64,000 bases of DNA, taken from Sphingomonas panacisoli. Lineage in GTDB: Bacteria; Pseudomonadota; Alphaproteobacteria; Sphingomonadales; Sphingomonadaceae. The notes below the pieces were generated by a model. That model made no database searches. It was not told the origin of the DNA and saw only the letters and a program-made list of their open reading frames with translations. This document shows positions 54,687 to 60,398 of this stretch, piece by piece. The stretch covers positions 682,001 to 746,000 of the forward strand of contig NZ_CP042306.1 in assembly GCF_007859635.1 (NCBI RefSeq), read 5' to 3'. Position numbers and translations under genes: made by a program. Position 1 is the stretch's first letter. Every line of letters begins with the position of its first letter.

Positions 54687-55022
54687 TCACTTCCCCACGA
54701 AGAGGAACGCGACGGCCCCCACCAGGCAAACGAACGCCCCGGCATGGCGCCAACCCAGCGGCTCGCCGAGCACGGTGACCATGAACACGCCGAAGATCAG
54801 CAGCGCGATCGCTTCCTGCGTCACCTTCAGCTGCCCGCCGCTCCAGCCGTGCGCATAGCCGATCCGGTTGGCCGGCACCGCCAGGCAATATTCGAACAGC
54901 GCGATGCCCCAGCTGATCGCGATGACCGTCCATAACGGCTTCGTCATCCCGCCCTTCAGGTGCCAGTACCAGGCGACCGTCATGAAGACGTTGGAGAGAG
55001 TGAGGAGGGCGATGGTGGGCAT
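54687..55022 (-). CDS. DUF486 / DMT-like small membrane protein
   Basis: 111 residues with four helices: LLTLSNVFMTVAWYWHLKGG, WTVIAISWGIALFEYCLAVP, KVTQEAIALLIFGVFMVTVL and WRHAGAFVCLVGAVAFLFVG. This fits DUF486, relatives of small multidrug-resistance transporters. The PANRIGYAHGWS loop is conserved in the family. The substrate is unknown. Downstream repeats and hairpins fill the gap to 55295. Confidence 0.85.
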   Translation of the reverse strand: MPTIALLTLSNVFMTVAWYWHLKGGMTKPLWTVIAISWGIALFEYCLAVPANRIGYAHGWSGGQLKVTQEAIALLIFGVFMVTVLGEPLGWRHAGAFVCLVGAVAFLFVGK

Positions 55023-55209
55023 GGTCTGCGCCTAGCCGATTGGAGGCTAAGTTGACACTAGGGTTACACTAGCGACGTCGATCCGAAGTCCTCGGGACCC
55101 GTCGAGGAAACGCCTGGGTCCGCCTGATCGTGTCCGCAAATCCTACAGGTTCGTGCATGGCCACCACCATAACCAAATCGGCTCGTGTAGGAAAATGCTT
55201 CGTTCCCCG

Positions 55210-55301
55210 CCGCGGCCAAGCCGCGTCGTCGGACGGGTGGGCTATGCCACCCGCCGGCCGGGGCATCCGCTTGGTCAGGTAATAGCTCCCGCTATTACCT
55301 G
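55210..55301. repeat. Structured repeat unit 1 (three hairpins), 3' of the 91-residue gene
   Basis: Starts CCGCGGCCAAGCCGCG (hairpin I), continues with GGGTGG/CCACCC (hairpin II) and ends with the perfect 11-bp hairpin CAGGTAATAGC / GCTATTACCTG (III). The same order of elements recurs at 55787-55880 with altered stems that still pair. The terminal hairpin contains the stop codon of the minus-strand gene at 55295-55570. Confidence 0.7.
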
Positions 55302-55570
55302 GCGGACGCCCAGTGCACTCGTTCGACCTTGCCCTCGATCACCGCCTTGCCGAATGCGCGGCGCATGATCGCGGCATCGTCGCCGTTCATCATCACCACG
55401 CGCGTGCCGGCGCCGCGCGGCAGCGCCTCGATCGCGCTGATGGTCGTCTCGTGCTTGGCGCACAGCGCTTCGACGGCGGCGCGGTCGGTCGTGACGTTGA
55501 TCGCGCGCGACGTGCCGGGATTGCTCCAGTCGGCATGGCCGTTGGTCGGGGGAACGCTGAAAGGCTGCAT
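55295..55570 (-). CDS. Small uncharacterised protein
   Basis: 91 residues. ATG 55570 has AGGAG about 9 nt upstream; a longer frame upstream lacks this. The sequence mixes polar helices (AINVTTDRAAVEALCAKHET, MRRAFGKAVIEGKVERVHW) without membrane segments. Its stop codon lies inside the hairpin ending repeat unit 1. Part of the repeat-rich island; no family recognised. Confidence 0.5.
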   Translation of the reverse strand: MQPFSVPPTNGHADWSNPGTSRAINVTTDRAAVEALCAKHETTISAIEALPRGAGTRVVMMNGDDAAIMRRAFGKAVIEGKVERVHWASAR

Positions 55571-55671
55571 GATGATGTGCTCCTGGCGATAGCGGGAGCA
55601 TGAACCACTCTCAGTCGCGCCAATGCTGGGCAGGGCGGCGCGATGGGAGGAGGCCATAGGCCGTGCGCCGT

Positions 55672-55691
55672 GGAATAGCGAACGCTATTCC
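55672..55691. repeat. GAATAGC hairpin, leader of composite element A
   Basis: GGAATAGC, loop GAAC, GCTATTCC: a perfect 8-bp stem, 18 bp before repeat copy A. A matching hairpin precedes copy B, so the two belong to one composite unit. Confidence 0.65.
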
Positions 55692-55709
55692 GCGATCAGC
55701 GCCCGACCC

Positions 55710-55758
55710 TGCCGGCGAGTGGGCGCAGCCCAACTCGGCCGAAGGCGCGGATTTACTC
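55710..55758 (+). repeat. 49-bp direct repeat, copy A
   Basis: Starts TGCCGGCGAGTGGGCGCAGC and recurs at 57077-57125 with 2 mismatches. The repeat is not coding in a consistent frame. Together with its hairpin it forms an 87-bp composite element in a 314-bp stretch (55571-55883) that otherwise contains only hairpins (GGGCGGAGC/GCTCCGCCC) and no gene I can support. Confidence 0.75.
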
Positions 55759-55786
55759 CGCGCCAGATGCTCGCAATCTAGCCGCG

Positions 55787-55880
55787 CCGCGGCAAAGCCG
55801 CGACGTCGAACGGGCGGAGCGAGGCTCCGCCCGCCGGCCGCGGTGATCGCTTTATCCGAATTAGCTTCGCTAATTCCGGG
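55787..55880. repeat. Structured repeat unit 2 (three hairpins), 3' of yjhX
   Basis: Same architecture as 55210-55301: CCGCGGCAAAGCCGCG hairpin, then the longer GGGCGGAGC/GCTCCGCCC hairpin and GAATTAGC/GCTAATTC. Relative to unit 1 a T-A pair in hairpin II has become C-G on both arms, a compensatory change. It ends 4 bp before the yjhX stop codon. Confidence 0.7.
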
Positions 55881-55883
55881 TGA

Positions 55884-56144
55884 TCACCTGTTATCCAACT
55901 GCCCCCGTACGGAGACCAGCCCCAACCGCGTGACGCGATAGGGCTGGCCGCCGCTACTCGCGATCAGCCCGCGGCGCTTGAGCTTCTTGAACTGGCCGAG
56001 CGTGCAGTCGCTCAGCACATGCCCCTCGCGGGTGAAGCAATCCGCCGCGACGATGCGGCCGGTCGCGGGACAGCGGCGGTGCTGGATGCGCCCGCCCTGC
56101 GCCAGCGCGTGCAGCACGCGCTGTTCGTGTTTGGAAATGTTCAC
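55884..56144 (-). CDS. yjhX: YjhX-family (UPF0386) toxin homologue
   Basis: 86 residues, matching the length and pattern of E. coli Yjh[61 protein letters not shown] and the ending [11 protein letters not shown]. YjhX has been reported as a toxin paired with the GNAT antitoxin YjhQ; no GNAT gene is adjacent here. The start is GTG at 56144 with no strong SD. It lies inside the repeat-rich island, unlike the surrounding core genes. Confidence 0.85.
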   Translation of the reverse strand: MNISKHEQRVLHALAQGGRIQHRRCPATGRIVAADCFTREGHVLSDCTLGQFKKLKRRGLIASSGGQPYRVTRLGLVSVRGQLDNR

Positions 56145-56194
56145 TGGAAAATTGCCCGTCAGTCGAAGGAACGACTTCGCCGCCGCCGGGCTGG

Positions 56195-56324
56195 CCGGCG
56201 GCGCGCATGACGACGGTCACCGGGGCGAACCCGGCCCGTCGATTAGCGGGACACAATTTCCTTCGTGGTCGGCATAGGCGGACGGTCTTAGCTGTTCGGT
56301 GTCGGGATGTCGATCACTGCCGGC
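56195..56324 (+). repeat. 130-bp direct repeat, copy 1
   Basis: Runs from CCGGCGGCGCGCATGACGAC to CGATCACTGCCGGC and matches 56954-57083 along its whole length without gaps (best conserved: GGGACACAATTTCCTTCGTG). With copy 2 it flanks the tandem small-peptide genes. It fills most of the gap between yjhX and the first peptide gene. Confidence 0.75.
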
Positions 56325-56365
56325 ACCACGCCTTACCCTCGACGAGGCAACGGAACAGTCGCCGA

Positions 56366-56394
56366 TTTACAATAGTACGAAACGTAATATAGTA
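56366..56394 (+). promoter_or_regulatory. Promoter with overlapping dyad upstream of the DPNG peptides
   Basis: TTTACA (56366-56371), 16 bp, TATAGT (56388-56393) is a good -35/-10 pair. TACAATAGTACG and CGTAATATAGTA (3-bp spacer AAA) form a dyad matching at 10 of 12 positions that covers both boxes, so a repressor bound there would exclude polymerase. The region is markedly AT-rich against the background. Confidence 0.45.
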
Positions 56395-56450
56395 GTGATA
56401 CGCCGGGGCGCGGGGTGCCATCGGTGCCGTCAAAGAAGAAGGAGAATCGG

Positions 56451-56654
56451 ATGCGCAAGGTTTTGACCGTGGGGATTATCGCGATCGCGATGAACGTCTC
56501 CGCACCCGCTGCATATGCGCGTGGCATGACGATAGATCCCAATGGAGGCGCGGGCGCGACCACCGGCACCAGCTTCTCCGATTACCTCGCCAGCCGATAT
56601 GGCTGTGGCGATGCCGGGTCCTTCATCGATCCCATCGGCGGATGCCGCCAATAA
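56451..56654 (+). CDS. Small secreted DPNG-motif peptide 1
   Basis: 67 residues. AAGGAGAA and a typical signal peptide MRKVLTVGIIAIAMNVSAPA, cleaved near AYARG, precede a short mature peptide with IDPNGGAGATTGTSFSDYLA and RYGCGDAGSFIDPIGGCRQ: two Cys at the end and repeated Asp-Pro-x-Gly turns. It is a clear paralogue of the next gene. No known family was recognised; the secreted, Cys-closed form suggests a signalling, adhesion or bacteriocin-like peptide (guess). Confidence 0.65.
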   Translation: MRKVLTVGIIAIAMNVSAPAAYARGMTIDPNGGAGATTGTSFSDYLASRYGCGDAGSFIDPIGGCRQ

Positions 56655-56726
56655 TGGAAACAGGGTCCCGCCGGGCTGACCGGCGGGGCTAACGCCGTCT
56701 ATGGCATAAGCATGAAGGAGGATCAG

Positions 56727-56927
56727 ATGCGCAAGGTTTTGATCATGGGATTCACCGCGATCGCGATGAGCGTCGCCGCACCCGCCGCGTATGCGGACGG
56801 TTATGGATTGGATCCTAACGGAGGGGCGCACATGACCGCCGGATCCGGTTTCTTCGACTACCTTGCCAGCCTGCTCGGCTGGAAAGACGACGGATGCTCT
56901 TTGGATCCCAACGGCTGTCGCCAATAA
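56727..56927 (+). CDS. Small secreted DPNG-motif peptide 2
   Basis: 66 residues, paralogue of 56451-56654: MRKVLIMGFTAIAMSVAAPA (signal, cleavage near AYADG), then LDPNGGAHMTAGSGFFDYLA and SLLGWKDDGCSLDPNGCRQ. The signal, the DPNGG start, the DYLAS core and the DPxGxCRQ end are conserved, while the middle differs, as expected for diverged duplicates. AAGGAGG is an excellent SD. A GC hairpin (CCCGCCGG/CCGGCGGG) separates the two genes. Confidence 0.65.
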   Translation: MRKVLIMGFTAIAMSVAAPAAYADGYGLDPNGGAHMTAGSGFFDYLASLLGWKDDGCSLDPNGCRQ

Positions 56928-56953
56928 TCGAAGCTATGGTGGCGCCGGACCCG

Positions 56954-57083
56954 CCGGCGGGGCGCATGACGACCGTCACCGAGCTGGGCTCAGTCCGTCG
57001 ATGTGCGGGACACAATTTCCTTCGTGTTCGGCATAGGCGAATAGCCTAGGCTATTCGCCGTCTCGATGTCGATCACTGCCGGC
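56954..57083 (+). repeat. 130-bp direct repeat, copy 2
   Basis: Second copy of 56195-56324. It differs mainly in the middle, where it carries GGCGAATAGCC / GGCTATTCGCC, a perfect 11-bp hairpin (57036-57059). Its right end merges with the 49-bp repeat B. Confidence 0.75.
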
Positions 57084-57125
57084 GAGTGGGCGCAGCCCAA
57101 CTGGGCCGAAGGCGCGAATTTACTC
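57077..57125 (+). repeat. 49-bp direct repeat, copy B
   Basis: Matches 55710-55758 with 2 mismatches. Its right boundary is also the left edge of the AT-rich segment that holds the gene at 57167-57922. Hairpin 57036-57059 precedes it by 17 bp, mirroring the composite element A. Confidence 0.75.
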
Positions 57126-57166
57126 TGAGCCGGCTGGTATAAGACTGTTGTCAGCGAAAGAAAGAT

Positions 57167-57922
57167 TTATTCTATATCAATATCGGGGTCATCAAAATAC
57201 TTATCGATTTCATCGAATATTTTCTTTGTAGACTCCTTAGGATTCGCCGCGCGTTCTCTAATCTTTTGTACATTCCTATTACCAAAGCTCTCGATCGTAA
57301 ATCTGCTAGCCTTTGTCTCCATAACAACGCCGTTTATAGACTCTCGCGCTATTACACCTAACACAGCGCCAACGTAAGAAGCCAAAATCTTGCTTTTAAA
57401 AACTTTATTTACGTCAACGGTCTTCGGTCCTTCCCAAGTTCTCGCCATAAGGTACACTGCGGCGTTCATGCCAACCGTAGCTCCCTTAAAGAAAGGCAAA
57501 TCTGCTTCGGCAGCATTTTGCTCAACAGGAGCATCTTGGGATTTTGAAGACAAAAGTTTGTCTAAACGGTCTGACAAGTCAGATTTCATATCCGTCAAGC
57601 TGTTTGGAACTTGAGACAAATCTTCCAAGAGAGCACTGGCATTTTCGCTAAACGCGGCTATTTTACTATCTAGATCGACCGAATTCTTTGAAATCTGATC
57701 AGCGATGTTTTGCAAAGATCCTGTCGCTGTGGACAGCGTATGCCCTGAAAAATAGCTCTGTATAATTGCCACTACTGCTAAGACAATTGACGTAATTGCA
57801 GCTGCAAACGATATGTAGCTAACAATTGATTCGCCGCCGGGGCGCTTTACCAGCAGTCCCGCTATTACCAGCAGAAGGACCCCAATCGTCCAAATAAGAT
57901 TTAGGCGAATTGTTTTATCCAC
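57167..57922 (-). CDS. AT-rich gene: membrane-anchored coiled-coil protein of unknown family
   Basis: 251 residues. Two N-terminal helices (LIWTIGVLLLVIAGLLV and SYISFAAAITSIVLAVVAII) precede a coiled coil (about 65-125, with LQNIADQISKNSVDLDSKIA) and a soluble C-terminal domain (FFKGATVGMNAAVYLMARTW, ARESINGVVMETKASRFTIE). Base composition is strikingly lower in G+C than every neighbour (codons such as TTT, AAA, ATA abound), indicating recent acquisition. The layout of anchor, coil and sensor or effector resembles stand-alone defence or phage-exclusion proteins, but I recognise no family, so the function is open. Confidence 0.7.
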   Translation of the reverse strand: MDKTIRLNLIWTIGVLLLVIAGLLVKRPGGESIVSYISFAAAITSIVLAVVAIIQSYFSGHTLSTATGSLQNIADQISKNSVDLDSKIAAFSENASALLEDLSQVPNSLTDMKSDLSDRLDKLLSSKSQDAPVEQNAAEADLPFFKGATVGMNAAVYLMARTWEGPKTVDVNKVFKSKILASYVGAVLGVIARESINGVVMETKASRFTIESFGNRNVQKIRERAANPKESTKKIFDEIDKYFDDPDIDIE

Positions 57923-57971
57923 GGCTGTCTCGTTTTCTTATCCAATGAAGTATGTTCGAACGGTTGTTTAA

Positions 57972-59033
57972 CTACTCCGCCGCAATCCCCGCCTTATCGA
58001 ACATATCCCCCTCATCGCCGCCCGCGCTCGCATCCTCGTTCGCCGGCTTGGCCTTCGCCTTCTGCCTTTTGTCGAAGCTGTCCCACACGTCGTTCCACTG
58101 CCCCTTGGTCGCGGCCTTGGAGTACTCCGTCGCGCGCTGTTCGAAGAAGTTGGCGTGCTCGACGCCGTTGAGCAGCGGGGTGAGCCAGGGCAGGGGGTGT
58201 TCGTCGATCATGAAGATCGGCTTCATGCCCAATTGCCCCATCCGCCAATCGGCGATGTAGCGGATGTATTTCTTGATATCCTTCGGGCTCATGCCGTTGA
58301 CCGGGCCCTGTTCGAAGGCGAGGTCGATGAACGCATCCTCCAGCCGGACGGTCGTCTGGCACTGATCGGCGATGTCGTCCTTGACCGCCTTGGTCAGGCA
58401 GTCGCGTTCCTTCACGAAGGCGTGGAACAGGCGGATGATGCCTTCGCAGTGCAGGCTTTCGTCGCGCACCGACCAAGACACGATCTGGCCCATGCCCTTC
58501 ATCTTGTTGAAGCGCGGGAAGTTCATCAGCATCGCGAAGCTGGCGAACAGCTGGACGCCTTCGGTAAAGCCGCCGAACATCGCCAGCGTGCGCGCGATGT
58601 CCTCGTCGCTGTCGACGCCGAACTGTTGCAGGTAGTCGTGCTTGTCCTTCATCTCGGCATATTCGAGGAACATGCCGTATTCGCTTTCGGGCATGCCGAT
58701 CGTGTCGAGCAAGTGGCTGTAGGCGGCGATGTGGACCGTTTCCATGTTGCTGAACGCGGTCAGCATCATCTTGATCTCGGTCGGTTTGAACACGCGGCCA
58801 TATTTGTCGTGATAGCAATCCTGCACCTCGACGTCGGCCTGGGTGAAGAAGCGGAAGATCTGGGTGAGCAGGTTGCGTTCGTGGTCGCTGAGCTTCTGCG
58901 CCCAGTCGCGGCAATCCTCGCCCAGCGGCACTTCCTCGGGCAGCCAGTGGAGCTGCTGCTGACGCTTCCAGAACTCGAACGCCCAGGGGTATTCGAACGG
59001 CTTGTACTGCTTGCGGGCTTCGAGAAGGGACAT
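57972..59033 (-). CDS. nrdB: Class I ribonucleotide reductase beta subunit
   Basis: 353 residues. The ferritin-like fold with iron ligands appears in DVEVQDCYHDKYG, FSNMETVHIAAYSHLLD and SVRDESLHCEGIIRLFH. The radical-site motif and the C-terminus GDEGDMFDKAGIAAE, used to dock on the alpha subunit, are present. The start MSLLEARKQYKPFEYPWAF at 59033 is the usual N-terminus. It is on the same strand as nrdA but separated from it by four genes, so the two are not in one simple operon. Confidence 0.95.
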   Translation of the reverse strand: MSLLEARKQYKPFEYPWAFEFWKRQQQLHWLPEEVPLGEDCRDWAQKLSDHERNLLTQIFRFFTQADVEVQDCYHDKYGRVFKPTEIKMMLTAFSNMETVHIAAYSHLLDTIGMPESEYGMFLEYAEMKDKHDYLQQFGVDSDEDIARTLAMFGGFTEGVQLFASFAMLMNFPRFNKMKGMGQIVSWSVRDESLHCEGIIRLFHAFVKERDCLTKAVKDDIADQCQTTVRLEDAFIDLAFEQGPVNGMSPKDIKKYIRYIADWRMGQLGMKPIFMIDEHPLPWLTPLLNGVEHANFFEQRATEYSKAATKGQWNDVWDSFDKRQKAKAKPANEDASAGGDEGDMFDKAGIAAE

Positions 59034-59047
59034 GGGCGACTCCGGGA

Positions 59048-59308
59048 CTAGAACTTGATCGGGATGATACCATCGACGGGGATCAACCCGAACGACAAAG
59101 CGGCGACGAGCAGCCACATCAGTGGCGCGGCGAACATGAGCAAATTGGCGACCCGGCGCAGCGCTTCGGGGTTGGTCGCGGTGGCCGGGCGGGACGGTGC
59201 GCCCATCTCGCTTTCGGCGCGGTTGGCGAGCGCGGCAAAGCGCAATGCGATCAGCAAATCGACGACCGCGATCGCCGAGAACACGCCGAAGAGCAGCGCA
59301 CCGCTCAC
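59048..59308 (-). CDS. Small two-helix membrane protein
   Basis: 86 residues. The first helix is VSGALLFGVFSAIAVVDLLI, the second LLMFAAPLMWLLVAALSFGL, with a polar loop between. GTG 59308 is the start because it overlaps the preceding gene (GTGA). Ends 14 bp before nrdB begins. Function unknown. Confidence 0.6.
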   Translation of the reverse strand: MSGALLFGVFSAIAVVDLLIALRFAALANRAESEMGAPSRPATATNPEALRRVANLLMFAAPLMWLLVAALSFGLIPVDGIIPIKF

Positions 59309-59502
59309 GGCCGCGCGTCCCAGCTTGCCATCGACCAGGCGAAGAAGCCGAGAATGCCGGCGAGCGCGAACAGCATCGTCGCGGTGAGGCGGCGCGCGTA
59401 GATCGCGGCGTCGCCGGTGCCGCGGATGCCGAGGATCGCGGCGATCGCGCCCAGCGCAGCGAGGCTCGCGACGGCGGCCATGATGACGGGTGCGAGGCTC
59501 AT
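59305..59502 (-). CDS. Small two-helix membrane protein
   Basis: 65 residues: MSLAPVIMAAVASLAALGAI and ATMLFALAGILGFFAWSMAS as helices. Overlaps the next gene by 4 bp, suggesting the pair is co-translated and perhaps interacts. Both precede nrdB on the same strand. No family recognised. Confidence 0.6.
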   Translation of the reverse strand: MSLAPVIMAAVASLAALGAIAAILGIRGTGDAAIYARRLTATMLFALAGILGFFAWSMASWDARP

Positions 59503-59564
59503 GCAACGACTCCCGCACCGGCGCGTTTCGCATCCGGAACCATCAACCCCAAAGGAGCTACCTC

Positions 59565-59813
59565 ATGGCCGACACCAGCGGAATCAAGGAACATATGGAA
59601 GTCATCGGCGCCGACGGCGTCCATGTCGGCACTGTCGACAAGGTCGAGGGCGACCGCATCAAGCTGACCAAGGCCGACAGCGGCGAAGGCAGCCACGAAG
59701 GACACCACCACTTCATCTCGACCGGCCTGATCGCCGGCGTGGAAGGCGACAAGGTGCGGCTGAGCGCGAACGCCGACGTCGCGGTGACGTTCGAGGAAGA
59801 AGCGAACGGGTGA
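59565..59813 (+). CDS. DUF2171 protein
   Basis: 82 residues. The PRC-barrel-like motif IKEHMEVIGADGVHVGTVDK and IKLTKADSGEGSHEGHHHFI match DUF2171, small proteins linked to stress-response and general hypotheticals. AAAGGAGC is a strong SD. On the opposite strand to its neighbours. The function is not defined. Confidence 0.85.
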   Translation: MADTSGIKEHMEVIGADGVHVGTVDKVEGDRIKLTKADSGEGSHEGHHHFISTGLIAGVEGDKVRLSANADVAVTFEEEANG

Positions 59814-59821
59814 GGCAACTT

Positions 59822-59878
59822 TCCCTCTCCCCTTGTGGGAGAGGGAGGGAGCCGCGAAGCGGCGGAAGGGTGAGGGGG
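59822..59878 (+). repeat. Double-hairpin repeat, left copy (DUF559 cassette 2)
   Basis: TCCCTCTCCC then a 9-bp hairpin (CCCTCTCCC / GGGAGAGGG, loop CTTGT), a second hairpin GCCGC/GCGGC (loop GAA), and a tail GGAAGGGTGAGGGGG. It is the inverse of the copy at 60311-60371. It lies 9 bp past the DUF2171 stop, where it may also serve as a terminator. Confidence 0.8.
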
Positions 59879-59890
59879 ACTTGGCTAGGG

Positions 59891-60397
59891 TCATGCTTCC
59901 TCACTCCCTCTCATCCGGCGCTGCGCGCCACCTTCTCCAACAAGGAGAGAAGGAAGAGCGTTCGCGATTTCCGCGATGACGCCGTCCAGATTTCCCATCA
60001 CGTCGTTGTTCCAGAACCGCACCACGCGATAGCCTTCGCCGTTCAGAAAGCGTGTGCGGGCTTCATCTCGTTCTCGTTTTTCTGCATGCGTCGCGTCGTC
60101 GATCTCGACGATCAGCTTGGCAGCGTGCGAGCAGAAGTCAGCATGATAGGCGCCAAGTGGCACCTGATGGCGAAATCGAGCTTCTGGAAACGCTTCACGC
60201 AGCGCGCGGCGCATCACGCGTTCCGGACCGCCGGCATTCTTGCGAAGAGCGCGCGATCGCGCGACGGTCGAGGTGGGCAGCAGTTGGCGCTTGGTCAGGC
60301 CGTCTGCATTCCCCCTCACCCTTCCGCGACGCTGCGCGTCGCTCCCTCCCTCTCCCACAAGGGGAGAGGGAGATTCGAGGACCGCTAGTTTCGCCAC
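59891..60397 (-). CDS. DUF559 protein (Vsr-like nuclease fold), repeat-bracketed
   Basis: 168 residues. The domain proper (about 45-145) begins SRALRKNAGGPERVMRRALR and contains RFRHQVPLGAYHADFCSHAA, KLIVEIDDATHAEKRERDE and YRVVRFWNNDVMGNLDGVI. Both ends are encoded by repeats: the N-terminus reads SPSPLVGEGGSDAQRRGRVR and the C-terminus SLLVGEGGAQRRMRG, near-copies of each other. GTG at 60397 is the start; it follows the nrdA stop by 1 bp, so translation may be coupled. The domain would be complete without the repeat-encoded ends. Confidence 0.75.
   Translation of the reverse strand: MAKLAVLESPSPLVGEGGSDAQRRGRVRGNADGLTKRQLLPTSTVARSRALRKNAGGPERVMRRALREAFPEARFRHQVPLGAYHADFCSHAAKLIVEIDDATHAEKRERDEARTRFLNGEGYRVVRFWNNDVMGNLDGVIAEIANALPSLLVGEGGAQRRMRGSEEA
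59899..59953 (-). repeat. Double-hairpin repeat variant inside the DUF559 3' end
   Basis: Read on the minus strand: CCTTCTC/GAGAAGG hairpin containing CTTGT, then GGCGC-GCA-GCGCC, then a purine tail ending GAGGGAGTGAGG. It follows the same order as the flanking copies but has diverged. It encodes the C-terminal residues of the DUF559 protein. Confidence 0.7.
60311..60371 (-). repeat. Double-hairpin repeat, right copy (DUF559 cassette 2)
   Basis: On the minus strand it is the same 9-bp hairpin (loop CTTGT) as the left copy, then a longer hairpin GCGACGC-GCA-GCGTCGC and the identical GGAAGGGTGAGGGGG tail. Only the second stem differs from the left copy, and both versions pair fully. It encodes residues about 9-29 of the DUF559 protein. 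Confidence 0.8.
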
Positions 60398-60398
60398 C

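Noticed and set aside
55571..55883. A possible small gene in the gap with the composite repeat A (for example a 92-codon frame from 55663)
   Set aside because: The frame is made of repeat and hairpin sequence with no SD and no plausible protein features.
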